A stretch of 64,000 nt of DNA, taken from an uncultured Prevotella sp. (GTDB taxonomy: Bacteria; Bacteroidota; Bacteroidia; Bacteroidales; Bacteroidaceae). Shown here piece by piece: positions 14,705-25,316 of this stretch. Made by a program: the position numbers and the translations under genes. The stretch covers positions 8,205-72,204 of the forward strand of contig CALEKA010000058.1 of NCBI GenBank assembly GCA_937898715.1, read 5' to 3'. The notes under the pieces were generated by a model, which was not told the DNA's origin, searched no databases, and was given only the letters and a program-made list of their open reading frames with translations. Within the stretch, counting starts at the first letter, position 1. Every line of letters begins with the position of its first letter.

Positions 14705-17700
14705 TTATCTTACAGCAACCTTGAACGTGCGACCCTCGGGTACGGCTTCGGAAGAGAGGGTGACGAGGTAGGTGCCAAGGGGGATGGTGTAGGTGGCTGT
14801 AGTGGCAGAGGGTGTGAACTCACGCACCAAACGGCCCGCGGGGTCGAACACGAGGACGGACGTAAGCCGATCGTTGGGAGCAGTGGAGACCGTGATACGA
14901 CCATCGCCAATGGGGAAGCAGCGCAGGGCGGTCTGCACGGGACCTGCCTGGATGGCTTCGGAAGTGAGCGAGTAGCGACCCTGCACGTTGGGGCGAATGC
15001 TTACTGACAGACCTTCAACCAAGGGCGTGGAGGTGTGAGTCTGAGCGTCGTAGAGGTAGACGGGATGACGGAGAAGTTCCATACCCGTCACGCTGAAGAA
15101 GACGTCGGTGGTGTCGGCACTCAGCACGGCAAGGGGCACGTTGCGAAGATCGGGCACGTGGTTGATGGCGGCTGCCATCTGACCTGCCATAGTGTAGAGC
15201 ACAGGACGAGTGGTGAGGGTGTTGGAATCGAACATCGCCTCTACGTCTTCGGCATCGCTGAAGTCGGCCTTAGCATTGCTCTGCGAGATCACTTCGGCAC
15301 GGGTGCTGACGTGGTTCTGATGAGCAGTAAGCGTGAGCTGAGCCTGAGCGGTGTTGCGTACAGACGAGGTATAGGGCACGGTCATCACCGAGGTGAACTC
15401 TATGTTCTGCAGCAAGGTGCCACTGACGGGCTTTACGAAGAAGGCGGTCATGGGAGGCACACTGTTGGCGGCTGAGGCATCGAAGGCCTTCATCTCACCA
15501 TCTACGAGGGTCCAGTATTTGGGATAGAGCTGCGTGTTCTGATCGAAGAAGCGCTTCATGTAGAGCGTAGCCATGTAGGGGTTGCCCACGAGGTAGTAGC
15601 CATTGTCGGCATGCTGGTTGGCTTGATCGATGGTCAGCACGATGCGGCCGCTGAGCTTCTGAGGATCGGTCACGGAGGCGTCTGATGTGGCCAGGCGTCC
15701 GGGTTCTGTGCGAGTGAGGCTGACTGATTGCTTGGGTGCTCCCGAAGCCGTATAATAAGTATAGACTGCATCGGCCTTGGGCAGACGGATGAGGGTGGAC
15801 TGACCCGTATGGGGCTTGTCTTCGCTCAAGACTGCTGCACCATGACCAGGGGCGTAAGGCACAGTCATATCGTTGTAGCGATTACTCCACTGCTGAAGTA
15901 CGGCCAAGGGATCGGTGCCAGAGTACGACTCGTAGTCGATGTAAGCATCGTAGTCGTTGCGCAAGGGGTCGGATGGATCGGTGATAACGAGCGATCCCGT
16001 GTGGTCCCAACTACGCTGATAGATGGGGTAGCCCGAACGACTATTCTCTGAGGCAGAGAAGTTGATATCCTTATAGGCCTCGGTCTGCTGGCGACCTGTG
16101 GCAGAGGGCACGTAGAAATCGCCGGCATAGACGTCCTTAAGCGGAGAAGTCCAAAGTGTCCACTGGTCGGGAGAAAGTTCGAAGTCGACCCAAGCCTTGT
16201 TGTAGTCGAGATACTGCTGATTGCGGAGTTCACCACGAGGTTTGAAGTAAACTTGGTCGCATGTGTTGGCATAGAAGCGTTCGCAATCGATGAAGTGGTT
16301 CGTGCCCGTGGTAGTGGTCTGCATGCGTGCCATGAGACAGTAGGCAATGTTGTCCGTAGCAGGGGCGTTGACCGCATTATCGAGGTAGGTAAGGATGGAG
16401 TCCTTCGTATCTACTGCATAGCTACCGAGGAAGGGAGGCTCCACGCCATTGGGCATAATTACCTTGGTGAAGCGCATCGGCACGTAAGCCTCGGGCGAGG
16501 TGGCAGCATCCGCGGTAGGCGCCTGACTGAGCTGAGGTAGGTCGGCGCTGCCGTAGTCCTGATAATCCGTCTTATAAAGTTCTGAGCGGCTAGCGCGTCG
16601 CCAGTTGCCATCGAAGTTCCAGTTGTTATTGTTTTCCTTCACATTGGTCCACGTTACATATTCAGGCACTACTTGGAGTGTGAGGAGCGTTGTGCCGTGG
16701 CAGGTGTTGGTATGCGATGCGTCCTGTGTGGCGTCGTGATAGCTCATGGAGAGCGTGTAGTCGTATCCCTCGTGGAAGGTAATGCCGTTGGTGGTAGCGG
16801 GGGCGAGAGAGATGGATATATTCTTGTCAGTGGGCGTAATGGTTGAACTCAAAACGGTGCCTATGGTCTGACCTACATGGGCGGTGTTCATGGGGTCGGT
16901 GGTAGAGGCAAGTATGAGTTCTCCAGGCGTGGTGGTAGAGGCGTTTTGCTGGATGAACTGCAGATTGTGCAGATTGGTCGAGATGGGGCGCTGTGCATCT
17001 ACATAGGAGTGGATGGGGACGCGCAGATACGTGTTGGACTGCTCAAGCTGCTGGAGGTGTTGGAGTCCGAGGCGCAGGTAGCGTGCGGTGTGCGTCCAAG
17101 CGTCGGGGTAGGTCACCGAGGGGTAGCCCAAATTGAGCACAGGACCATCGTGGGTAAGCGTGATGGTGGTCTCGAGGGGATAGCCACAGATGGTGAAAGT
17201 CTGTGCGGGGAGGGTACGGCTATCGGTATAGGTGCCAGGGATGGGGAGCAGGCAGAGGTGGAGTATGCGGTCGGCATCCTCGGGCAGGTCAAACGTTTCG
17301 TTGAATACGTTGCTGGCCGAGAGATAGAGCTTATGCTTGTAACCGCTCGCGGGGTCAGTCACGCCTGTTACGTACTTCTCAAGCAAGTCGTGGTCGGCTT
17401 CAGAGAATGTACCCTTAGCGGGTTGCAAAGATGTTGCGTCGGGATATTCTGCACGGAAATCGGCTAAGGCAAGGTTGAGACCTGAAATGCTATTATACTC
17501 TACTACAGAACCTGCAAACCAGTCGAAGGGCCAACGAGTTACCTCCAATCGACCACCGTTTACGCCATCGGGAAGCGAGAGTCGGCCTTTCACGCTGACA
17601 TTGACCGTACGGGCACCACATTCGGCAGAGAAGGTGGCATTGACGGCGCCATTCTCATCCGTAATCACAGCGTCTTGCTGCACGTAGCTGGTGCTCTCGC

Positions 17701-20700
17701 TATAGATAGAGCATGTGGCATCGGGTGTACCCCAAGTAGAGGGCACATAGGTCTCTATACCATTGATTACGCGGTGTTGCGGAGGTGCTATCGATACGTA
17801 GTATTTCTGCTCTGGATCAAGCTTGAAGAATCGGTTGGCGAGAATCAGATGGGCATATTCGGATTGGTCGATGTAGATATTTTTGCGGTTGAGAGCGTCG
17901 GTGCTGTGTACGAGTATGCAGCCATACTCTGCGGTATGTCCGCGGTTGTAAGTGGAGTCGCCATACTCTATGCTTACGGGCTGACCATTGGAGGCATGGC
18001 ATAGGCGGAAGAAGAGTGGACGCACTTCGTCGGTGGCGGGATCGTCGTTGTCGGTCAAGCTGAGTGCTTCTTTCGCTTGCGAGTAGACCATAGAGAGCTT
18101 GAGCTTGGCTCCGTTTTCACGATTCTTACATAGTTCTACGTCGTCACTCTGCTGCAGCACCTCGACCTTGGGGTTCTTTGCATAGATACGTATATCATCG
18201 ATGGCAAAGTCGTTACCACCCGTACTACTACCTTGATTGTCGACGGTGATGACAAACTTCGAGAAACGCTCGGGGTGAGTGCCTGCAGCAATGACAGAAG
18301 GAGCATAGATCTGATACCACTTACCCGTCTCGGTAGCTCCTACAGACTTAAAGTCGCCTGAGGCGAAGGACTGCACGAGTTGGCGCTCCGTCTCGCCCGT
18401 CTCTTGGTTAAGGGCTTCGCCATAAAGCTTAAACACCAATTCTGGCGCGGCGGCTTTCTTATCCGACATATTAGCGATGGCAATAGAGGCTACGAGAGTA
18501 GAGCCCTCGCAGAGGTTGGCATCGAAGGTGGCGGAGATGACGGGGCGTGCTTCGTCAGTAGCATCGACGTAAGCAAAGTAGCCATACTTCGTTCCGCCGC
18601 TGCGATAATAGGTTACGTCGTAAAGCTTTTCGTTAGCCCAGTACGGACCACCATTTGGTTGGTTAGGTGAGGCAACGGAGTCGTTCATTGATTTCAAGAA
18701 TACGTAGTCACCATGATAAGGAGCGTAGCGAAAGCGGCTTTTTAGCCAATTGTCAATGAGATCCATCTTATCGGTTGCTCCCAACTCAGGGTAGACGAAG
18801 CCATAGTAGGTGCGCGACCAGTCGATAGGCTTCTCCCATATATTGTTGTTAGGATCGCCTTTGGTGTACATCTTCGTGGGCTTATTGTAGTTCATACCCT
18901 CGAAATCATCGAAGCTAATTTCAGCCACCTTGGTATAGTTCTTCTTAAGCACTTCTTCAGTACGATTGTAGGGAAGGTTCTCCAGGTCTTCAGGGGCAGA
19001 CTCTGCACGGAAGTAGAAGGTATAGGTGGCTACAGGAGAACTGCATTTGTTGGTAGCGTCGGCTTGGTCGTAGTTGTTGATATAGCCTACCACGTAATAA
19101 GGCTTACCAAAGTTTATCTCATTGATATCCTTTACATCATCGGTAGTCTCGTAGAGATCGGCATCTGTGCTCTTGTATTCTCCGAGAAACGACTGCATAT
19201 TGACATCAAGGCCATACTTGGTGTAGAGTTTTGCGGTTTCATCATTATTATTGGTTAGTACGCGGTAGTAGTACTTCTTGCCGATACGCGTAATTACGGT
19301 CCATGTGACAGACTTTCCTTGCTGCATTTCTGATCCAAAGTGAGCCTCGGTAGCATGCTGGGCGAAGTCGTGATTGGTGTAAGGATAGAAGTAGTACATA
19401 CTGAGGTCCGATATGGCCAGACGAATGGTGAAGTTACCTTTATTACCAGAGTAGAGGCCGAGCGTAATGTAGCCATTATCCTCATAAGCGCTACCGGAAA
19501 GGAGTGACTTCTTGATGTTTGCTGCTATCTCGCTGGCAGGGCGCACCTTGAAGAGGTAACGAAGGGAGAGCGTAGGCTCATACTTCATGGTGGACTTATT
19601 GCCTTGATAGTCCTTATAACGGCTTAGGTCGCACGCCACGTCGGAGCCAGTCCAACCACTCGAGGGCGTGTTGAACCATACGGAAGCTACGGTATTCTTA
19701 CGTGACTTATCCTGTAGCTGAAACTTAAACAGACCATACGACTGCTCATCCTCATCATAACAGATTTCCTTGAGCAGTGAGCCTGCTTCGGCATCTGTAG
19801 ATAAATAAGGGCATGCACGATCGGTAGCATTGTCGTACCAGCGCCAATAGCCTGTTGGTTCGAGAGGATTTCCATCCACACCAGGGTTGTCCTCGGCTAT
19901 CGGTACAATGAGTTTCTTCTGCTCTCCAGGCTTTACATAGTAAGTATAGTCCCATTGCGATACTTGCTGGCGGCCGTTCTTCAGTCCTGATGGGTCGTAA
20001 TTGTAGGCATAGCCTGAGGAGTGCTCGAAGCTATAAGCCACGTAAGTATACTCTGTCATGCTCGTCCAAGCTACGGGGTCTTGGGCTACGAAGTAGTCGG
20101 TATATAGATGGTTGACGTTCGTGATATTGCCTGCGACGAGTCCGTTCACGTTGTTGCTATAAAGGCATACCACCTTTATATCTTGGAGCGTTAAGCCATC
20201 GGGCAATGTGATGCGTAGGTTGCCAGGGGCGCTTGATTCCGTGGTGCGTGAGTATACGGTCATGCCTTGGGGAGTCTTGTAGAAAGAGCCTCTCTTTTCC
20301 CAGTCGTTGTCTACGTTGGTGAAGTACTGCTGGCTATTTTCTATCACCTCGCCCGTATTCTTATTGACTAGATACCAACGTTGGAATTGGTCAGAAGTAC
20401 GAAGCGTGGGCAGTACAAAGTATGTAGCACTAGGCAAGCAGGAGAAAGGCTCCTGAATGGCAGTGCCTGTGAAGGGCGTGGTGACGTAGTTGGCTTGAGC
20501 GGTAGTCTGGTCTACGAGGCGGAAGATGTATTTCAGTTGGAAGTGGGCGGGCTCTGCACTTACCGATCCATTTGTAAGCGTCAAGGGATTGGTATCGTCG
20601 TCAGCGTTGGCCACGAGCATCACGATGCGCTTGCCCAGCGTGCCTTGATCTGCATAGTTGAGGTTGAGCAGTGCGGTCTTGTTATTGCTGTTGAATGCCA

Positions 20701-22093
20701 TGGTCGACATGCCGCTATACCAATACATGCCTTTGGTCAGTGCAATGTGTCCTGCCGTGGTCGACATGTCGGCGGAGAAGGTTCCTTCAGGGGTGCAGAA
20801 GGTGCCGTCTTCATTCTCTACGTACCAGCGGATGTAGATCTTGTGCTGACTAACATTTTGATTGGTAAGACCTAAGTCGGAGATAATCTTATCATAATAA
20901 TTTGCGAGATATACTTTCGTTGTGGTGGCATTATTGTCGGTATATCCAGGAGCGAGGTTGAAGGTGCGGCAAAGGTCCACATCGGCATTGCGCACGGAGT
21001 CTATACCGAAGTCGTGAGGCTTCTCGTAGATATATTCCGTTACGTTGGTAATGGTGGAAGGATCTTGGGCTACGAAGTAGTTGGGATATTTTTCGTTTTT
21101 CGGTGCAATATTACCTGCTACAAGGCCGCTTGTAGAGTTTGCACTTCCTTGGATCATCACTACTTTATAATCAGAGAGAACCTCTCCTGTGGGAACGGTC
21201 AAGCGGATGCCTCCAGGGTTGGACGTGGCGGTAGCGCGTGAGAATACGGTCATGCCGTAGGGCGTCTTGCAGAATGTACCAATTCGAACCCAATTTGTGT
21301 CTACGCTGGAGAACCAGTCGGCACAGTTGTCTACAATATTTCCTGTAGCCTTATTGACAACGTACCATCGTGTGAAGATATCGTTACCAGTGGGCGTATT
21401 GTAAGTAAGCGTAGTGGTTGAGGGGCTGCATAGAATGTGATTTTGCGTGGCTACGGGCAGATTGGGGTTGACAATGTAGCAGTCGTTTGCGTTGGTCTGA
21501 TCGACGAGGCGGAAGATGTACTTCAGCTGGAAGTGGGCGGGCTCGGCGGTCACGGCGCCGTCGGCAGTGGTTATAGTGTTTGTATCATCGAGCTTCGCAA
21601 TGAGGGCCACTACCTTTTGGCCTACAACGCTTGCGTTTTGAAACGAAACGTTGAGCACGGCGGCAGCGTTGGCACTGGTGAGCGGTGTCGTGCTGAGCGA
21701 AGAAGTCCAATAGAGGCACTGTGTATCGGCTATATGTCCTTTACCCGTTGTGGTAGCGGAGAGTTTGCCATTGAGGTCGGCGAGGGTGCCGTCGGCATTT
21801 TCTATGTACCAGCGGATATAGAGTTGTTGCCCTGCGGCATTTTCGCTGAGGCCGAGGGCAGTCAGAATTTGTGCATAATAATTGCCGAGGTTGATGCGCG
21901 TAGTAGCGCTCGCTGCCTGGTTCTTTGCGGGATAAGCCGCTGTGGGGAGGGTAGACTCCGACGCCACGTTGTTCAGATAAGCATGCTCCACTTGAGCATC
22001 ATCCACGGCCGTGATCGTGATGGCACTGGCAGGGATGCAGGTGCAGAAGAGGAGCAGTAGGGAGAATATGTGAGAAAGAAAGTGTCGAATCAT
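14705..22093 (-). CDS. Giant secreted protein with T9SS-type C-terminal domain, candidate fimbrial tip adhesin
   Basis: 2462 residues. A signal peptide (MIRHFLSHIFSLLLLFCTCIPASA) is followed by two large repeats at about residues 65-355 and 392-690, sharing motifs such as YIRWY(I/V)EN(A/E)DGT, AEPAHFQLKYIFRLVDQT and YFVAQDP. Long beta-rich regions follow, including a segment like a carbohydrate-binding or jelly-roll fold near 'NDFAIDDIRIYAK'. The C-terminal 80 residues (VLVFDPAGRLVREF, GTYLVTLSS, FKVAVR) match T9SS type A sorting domains, so it should cross the outer membrane through PorKLMN/PorT. It is the last gene of the fimbrial operon, the place held by T9SS-dependent Mfa5 in Porphyromonas gingivalis. 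No von Willebrand A metal site was recognised, unlike Mfa5. Confidence 0.85.
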   Translation of the reverse strand: MIRHFLSHIFSLLLLFCTCIPASAITITAVDDAQVEHAYLNNVASESTLPTAAYPAKNQAASATTRINLGNYYAQILTALGLSENAAGQQLYIRWYIENADGTLADLNGKLSATTTGKGHIADTQCLYWTSSLSTTPLTSANAAAVLNVSFQNASVVGQKVVALIAKLDDTNTITTADGAVTAEPAHFQLKYIFRLVDQTNANDCYIVNPNLPVATQNHILCSPSTTTLTYNTPTGNDIFTRWYVVNKATGNIVDNCADWFSSVDTNWVRIGTFCKTPYGMTVFSRATATSNPGGIRLTVPTGEVLSDYKVVMIQGSANSTSGLVAGNIAPKNEKYPNYFVAQDPSTITNVTEYIYEKPHDFGIDSVRNADVDLCRTFNLAPGYTDNNATTTKVYLANYYDKIISDLGLTNQNVSQHKIYIRWYVENEDGTFCTPEGTFSADMSTTAGHIALTKGMYWYSGMSTMAFNSNNKTALLNLNYADQGTLGKRIVMLVANADDDTNPLTLTNGSVSAEPAHFQLKYIFRLVDQTTAQANYVTTPFTGTAIQEPFSCLPSATYFVLPTLRTSDQFQRWYLVNKNTGEVIENSQQYFTNVDNDWEKRGSFYKTPQGMTVYSRTTESSAPGNLRITLPDGLTLQDIKVVCLYSNNVNGLVAGNITNVNHLYTDYFVAQDPVAWTSMTEYTYVAYSFEHSSGYAYNYDPSGLKNGRQQVSQWDYTYYVKPGEQKKLIVPIAEDNPGVDGNPLEPTGYWRWYDNATDRACPYLSTDAEAGSLLKEICYDEDEQSYGLFKFQLQDKSRKNTVASVWFNTPSSGWTGSDVACDLSRYKDYQGNKSTMKYEPTLSLRYLFKVRPASEIAANIKKSLLSGSAYEDNGYITLGLYSGNKGNFTIRLAISDLSMYYFYPYTNHDFAQHATEAHFGSEMQQGKSVTWTVITRIGKKYYYRVLTNNNDETAKLYTKYGLDVNMQSFLGEYKSTDADLYETTDDVKDINEINFGKPYYVVGYINNYDQADATNKCSSPVATYTFYFRAESAPEDLENLPYNRTEEVLKKNYTKVAEISFDDFEGMNYNKPTKMYTKGDPNNNIWEKPIDWSRTYYGFVYPELGATDKMDLIDNWLKSRFRYAPYHGDYVFLKSMNDSVASPNQPNGGPYWANEKLYDVTYYRSGGTKYGYFAYVDATDEARPVISATFDANLCEGSTLVASIAIANMSDKKAAAPELVFKLYGEALNQETGETERQLVQSFASGDFKSVGATETGKWYQIYAPSVIAAGTHPERFSKFVITVDNQGSSTGGNDFAIDDIRIYAKNPKVEVLQQSDDVELCKNRENGAKLKLSMVYSQAKEALSLTDNDDPATDEVRPLFFRLCHASNGQPVSIEYGDSTYNRGHTAEYGCILVHSTDALNRKNIYIDQSEYAHLILANRFFKLDPEQKYYVSIAPPQHRVINGIETYVPSTWGTPDATCSIYSESTSYVQQDAVITDENGAVNATFSAECGARTVNVSVKGRLSLPDGVNGGRLEVTRWPFDWFAGSVVEYNSISGLNLALADFRAEYPDATSLQPAKGTFSEADHDLLEKYVTGVTDPASGYKHKLYLSASNVFNETFDLPEDADRILHLCLLPIPGTYTDSRTLPAQTFTICGYPLETTITLTHDGPVLNLGYPSVTYPDAWTHTARYLRLGLQHLQQLEQSNTYLRVPIHSYVDAQRPISTNLHNLQFIQQNASTTTPGELILASTTDPMNTAHVGQTIGTVLSSTITPTDKNISISLAPATTNGITFHEGYDYTLSMSYHDATQDASHTNTCHGTTLLTLQVVPEYVTWTNVKENNNNWNFDGNWRRASRSELYKTDYQDYGSADLPQLSQAPTADAATSPEAYVPMRFTKVIMPNGVEPPFLGSYAVDTKDSILTYLDNAVNAPATDNIAYCLMARMQTTTTGTNHFIDCERFYANTCDQVYFKPRGELRNQQYLDYNKAWVDFELSPDQWTLWTSPLKDVYAGDFYVPSATGRQQTEAYKDINFSASENSRSGYPIYQRSWDHTGSLVITDPSDPLRNDYDAYIDYESYSGTDPLAVLQQWSNRYNDMTVPYAPGHGAAVLSEDKPHTGQSTLIRLPKADAVYTYYTASGAPKQSVSLTRTEPGRLATSDASVTDPQKLSGRIVLTIDQANQHADNGYYLVGNPYMATLYMKRFFDQNTQLYPKYWTLVDGEMKAFDASAANSVPPMTAFFVKPVSGTLLQNIEFTSVMTVPYTSSVRNTAQAQLTLTAHQNHVSTRAEVISQSNAKADFSDAEDVEAMFDSNTLTTRPVLYTMAGQMAAAINHVPDLRNVPLAVLSADTTDVFFSVTGMELLRHPVYLYDAQTHTSTPLVEGLSVSIRPNVQGRYSLTSEAIQAGPVQTALRCFPIGDGRITVSTAPNDRLTSVLVFDPAGRLVREFTPSATTATYTIPLGTYLVTLSSEAVPEGRTFKVAVR

Positions 22094-22141
22094 CTTTGCT
22101 GAAGAAATATGATTGTTACTTAATGGCTAATGTCGTATAGT

Positions 22142-23551
22142 TTAGTTGCGCACGATGCGTAGGTGGTACACTAAGGTGCGGCCCGTAGCATTGTGTGTGA
22201 GGTAGAGTGTGTGGTAAGCTTCGCCTGTGGTGGTGCCGAAAGAGCCTGCCACGTATCCGCCTCGCTCGAACCATGTTGGATTCTTATCTTCGGCATAGAA
22301 TCCAGAGGGTGGTGCTGAGGGATAAGACTCTGTGGTGAAGCGCGAGAATGTCCAGTCGGCATCGGGAATAGTCTGTCCGTCGGAGTAGCGGCTCACTTGT
22401 GGCTGAAGACGGAAATCGCCACCGCCGTTGAAGGTACAGGTGAAGGTGCCGTCAGCCTCCTTTACCGAACTTGGAAGTACGCCTATGGCGGGGAAATCGA
22501 GCGGTATAAGGTCGAGTTTATAGTCCTGCAGGGTGATCGGTATCATGCGCCAATCGTTGCGAGCTATGGTGCTCCATTCTCCATTTTCATTGCTCACCAC
22601 GCTGTATCGTTGCTGCGTGGTGGTGCCGTCGGCGCGGGTCAGGTCTACGGTGAGCATAAACTGGCTGAAGGCATTGGTAGGAGTGGAAGTCTCGTTGACG
22701 TATAGAGTCTGTGTGAAGGAAGCCCCTTGTGCCAAATCTTTTCCGTTGAGCGACTGTGTGAATGCGCTTTGTGGCTGTGTGCCATTGAGGTTGGGACTTT
22801 GCACCACCTGCGTGTTGGCATCAGTAGGCGTGGCAGAGGGGAAGAGCATGAGGTTGCGTTCATCGCCTGTAGGGTTGGAGGTGAGGCGGTCGATGGTCAC
22901 GCTGTTGAGGCTCACCTTTTCGCCCGTTTGGTTGGTAAAGGTAAGTTCTATTTTTGCGAGCATACGCACTACGTAGAGGTGCTTCGTCTGCTCATTGTCA
23001 GCATTGGTCAGCGCCATATGTGTAATGCCCGTCATGGGTATGCCTTGGTCGGAGAGCGTAGGGTCGTAGCCATTGCCCGAGAGGGCGAAGGTGGCTTGCG
23101 TAATGGAGGGCATAGCAGCTCCTTCGGTGAAGGTAGCTCCTGTAGCCGCTTCAAGCTGCGCCATGCTGATATTGGCGAATGAATAGAAAGTCTTGTTGTT
23201 GGGGGTGGTGGTAACTGACGATGCCACTTGGTCTTCTTCTTTGTTCTGTCCGTTGTCGGTCGATGTAAAGATATGCTCAATCTTTCCATCGGCATTGTTG
23301 ACCATGATTACGATCCAGTTCTGTATTAGTTCGTCGCCCTGCTGATAGCTCCAGCCCAGCGAAGTTGATACACGACGTGAGCGAGACGCACCATGGTTGC
23401 TCTCCGCTGTGTTGACGGAGGGAGCAATGTCGAGCGAAATGCGTATAGGGTCTTTCCCATTGGGATAGTTGGGGTCGGCAATGTCGTTGCCGCAGGCGGT
23501 AAATGCGATAGCTGCGATGAGCATGAATAGATGGTAAGTGAGATGCTTCAT
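22142..23551 (-). CDS. Fimbrial operon lipoprotein, accessory pilin-like
   Basis: 469 residues. The signal peptide ends in a lipobox (IAFTACGND, lipid-bearing Cys near 20). The order of genes and the beta-rich sequence (DPIRISLDIAPSV... at the N-terminus, LVYHLRIVRN at the C-terminus) suggest an accessory fimbrial subunit comparable in position to Mfa4, but the family is not certain. The 48-base gap to the giant gene and 63-base gap to the preceding gene indicate co-transcription on the minus strand. Confidence 0.7.
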   Translation of the reverse strand: MKHLTYHLFMLIAAIAFTACGNDIADPNYPNGKDPIRISLDIAPSVNTAESNHGASRSRRVSTSLGWSYQQGDELIQNWIVIMVNNADGKIEHIFTSTDNGQNKEEDQVASSVTTTPNNKTFYSFANISMAQLEAATGATFTEGAAMPSITQATFALSGNGYDPTLSDQGIPMTGITHMALTNADNEQTKHLYVVRMLAKIELTFTNQTGEKVSLNSVTIDRLTSNPTGDERNLMLFPSATPTDANTQVVQSPNLNGTQPQSAFTQSLNGKDLAQGASFTQTLYVNETSTPTNAFSQFMLTVDLTRADGTTTQQRYSVVSNENGEWSTIARNDWRMIPITLQDYKLDLIPLDFPAIGVLPSSVKEADGTFTCTFNGGGDFRLQPQVSRYSDGQTIPDADWTFSRFTTESYPSAPPSGFYAEDKNPTWFERGGYVAGSFGTTTGEAYHTLYLTHNATGRTLVYHLRIVRN

Positions 23552-23614
23552 TGCTTGTACGATAAATATTACCTTAACGATAGATGCTTCCTTGCGTAGT
23601 GAGATGAGTGGGGA

Positions 23615-25090
23615 CTACATAATGATCTCGCTGTGTCGATATTGTTGCCAGGGGAGCACCTTAATATGGAGCGAGATCTGGAAGTTGTCGGGCGTCATCT
23701 CTACGGCGCTGATATGGATGCGGTAGATGCAGTTGCGCACGATGCCGAGCGCCATAGGCTCTGTGAGATGAGCTGTAGCGAGCTTGGTGCGATGCACGAT
23801 GATGTAGTCGTAAGTACGCTCGTAAGCGTCGGCTTCATTGCCGTTGGGCACGTAGGTGCCTACGAAGCGAAGTCCGGTGGCGTAGGTCATCACGTCGGTG
23901 CTGTTTTGCACGGCAGCGCTGAGTGTGTTTTCGGCGGTGTAGTCCAGAATGTAGTAAGGGTGGGCTGCGTCGTCGCTATTGCTGTAGACGCCCTGTCTTA
24001 CGGGGTAGCGCTGACGGAGCATGGCGCCGTTTTGTGGGAGTGATTCGTATCGATTTTCTCCGACGTAGAACGCTTGATAGTCGGCGCTCGGCGTGGAGGC
24101 AATTCCTTTGCGCAGCGTGAATGGATCGATCACGTAGCGCACGCTGCCGTTGCTCAGAAACTCCGATCCGAGCCACGTCGTGGTGCTCTCCGGATCCTGC
24201 GTTGTGGTGTTGACGTCAGATAGGTGCTTAAATAGGTAGCACTCTCGCGTCACGTTGAATGGCTCTACATACTTTAGGCGGAAGCGGCTGTTGGTGGCAG
24301 CACCATTGTTTGTCACGTGGTAGTCATAGTAGAGCAGGTTGCCCTCGCCGTCGGTCACGGCGTCGGCTGTTGGCACGAAGTCGAGTCGTGCAGCGAGCCT
24401 CTCGAGCGTGATGGGCTGTCCGTCGGTGGTGGTGTAAGCGTCGTCAAGTGTACCCTTATGGGTGCTCCCTGTGCCTACGATGATATGGGCTTCGGTGGCT
24501 GATGCCATGACGAAGTTTCTGCAGCACTCTGCTCGATTGGGGTCAATCCCCTCGTTGCGCACGAAGGGTTCTGACTGGCAGAGGTAGTTGCGCACCTGCT
24601 CAAGACTTTTCCCGTCGAGCGAAGCGAGGTCGGCGTTAGCCACGAGCAGTACGGCGTATGAGCCAAACTCCATGTTTTCGGGTAGCAGCTGAGCACCGGT
24701 GGTATAGGTGGTATAGCCTCCGCTGGTGGAAGCACTTCCTTGCGGTTGTGCATCCCAGCAGAAAGCTCTTACGCTGATTTGCGAAGCATTGGTAGTATTG
24801 ATACCCGTGCCCTCGGGGTCTTTGAAGAGTATTACGCTGAGGCGCTCCACGTTGTTTTCACGGCTGAGGGCCTCTTCGCGGTCGTAGTCTTCCTGCGTGG
24901 CACGCGAGGCATACCTTTCATCGGGATGATTGGCCACGTTTACTTGTAGGCGCACGTAGGTCTGTCCTGTGGTGCGGAGAGTGTCATCGCCTGGTTGCGG
25001 TGAGTCCGAACTGCAGGAGGCCATTCCCCACATCAGTAGCAATGTGGTGAGTGTGGAGAAGAGTCTGTATGTCAAACCTTTGAGTGACAT
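23615..25090 (-). CDS. Fimbrillin-like accessory lipoprotein
   Basis: 491 residues. Lipobox MASCSSDS with Cys near 26. The N-terminal domain begins TYVRLQVNVANHPDERYASRATQ and contains VERLSVILFKDP, the pattern of Mfa1/FimA-type fimbrillins. The C-terminal strand ISLHIKVLPWQQY matches the end of the main fimbrillin in this operon (VSINVLSWAKH), the strand that in these pilins takes part in donor-strand polymerisation. It is likely an accessory (Mfa3-like) subunit at the tip. Lipid-anchored export and processing by an arginine-specific protease are known for the family, not shown here. Confidence 0.75.
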   Translation of the reverse strand: MSLKGLTYRLFSTLTTLLLMWGMASCSSDSPQPGDDTLRTTGQTYVRLQVNVANHPDERYASRATQEDYDREEALSRENNVERLSVILFKDPEGTGINTTNASQISVRAFCWDAQPQGSASTSGGYTTYTTGAQLLPENMEFGSYAVLLVANADLASLDGKSLEQVRNYLCQSEPFVRNEGIDPNRAECCRNFVMASATEAHIIVGTGSTHKGTLDDAYTTTDGQPITLERLAARLDFVPTADAVTDGEGNLLYYDYHVTNNGAATNSRFRLKYVEPFNVTRECYLFKHLSDVNTTTQDPESTTTWLGSEFLSNGSVRYVIDPFTLRKGIASTPSADYQAFYVGENRYESLPQNGAMLRQRYPVRQGVYSNSDDAAHPYYILDYTAENTLSAAVQNSTDVMTYATGLRFVGTYVPNGNEADAYERTYDYIIVHRTKLATAHLTEPMALGIVRNCIYRIHISAVEMTPDNFQISLHIKVLPWQQYRHSEIIM

Positions 25091-25143
25091 GGTTATCTTG
25101 GGTGATGTGCTAATGTTTTAATGTGGTTGGCGCAGTGGGGGGT

Positions 25144-25249
25144 GCCGACGCGGGACGCGTCGCCCACAGAGCAAAGTGGGGGGCATTCTTGCTTACAGAG
25201 CAAAGTGGGGGCATTCTTGCTTACGCCGACGCGGGGACGCGTCGCCCCC
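25144..25249. repeat. Two GC-rich palindromic repeats in direct orientation
   Basis: Copies at 25144-25165 and 25225-25249, both reading GCCGACGCG first. ACAGAGCAAAGTGGGG is itself repeated between them. Confidence 0.87.
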
Positions 25250-25283
25250 AGTATTGGCTGAAAGGCTATCAGCCAGAATGTAA

Positions 25284-25313
25284 TACTTAATACTTTATAC
25301 TTAATACTTACGA
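25284..25313. repeat. 7-bp family tandem repeat
   Basis: TAATACTTAATACTTTATAC words adjoin the stop of the Mfa2-like gene and follow the word GGCTGAAAGGCTATCAGCC next to the palindrome. Confidence 0.85.
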
Positions 25314-25316
25314 AGA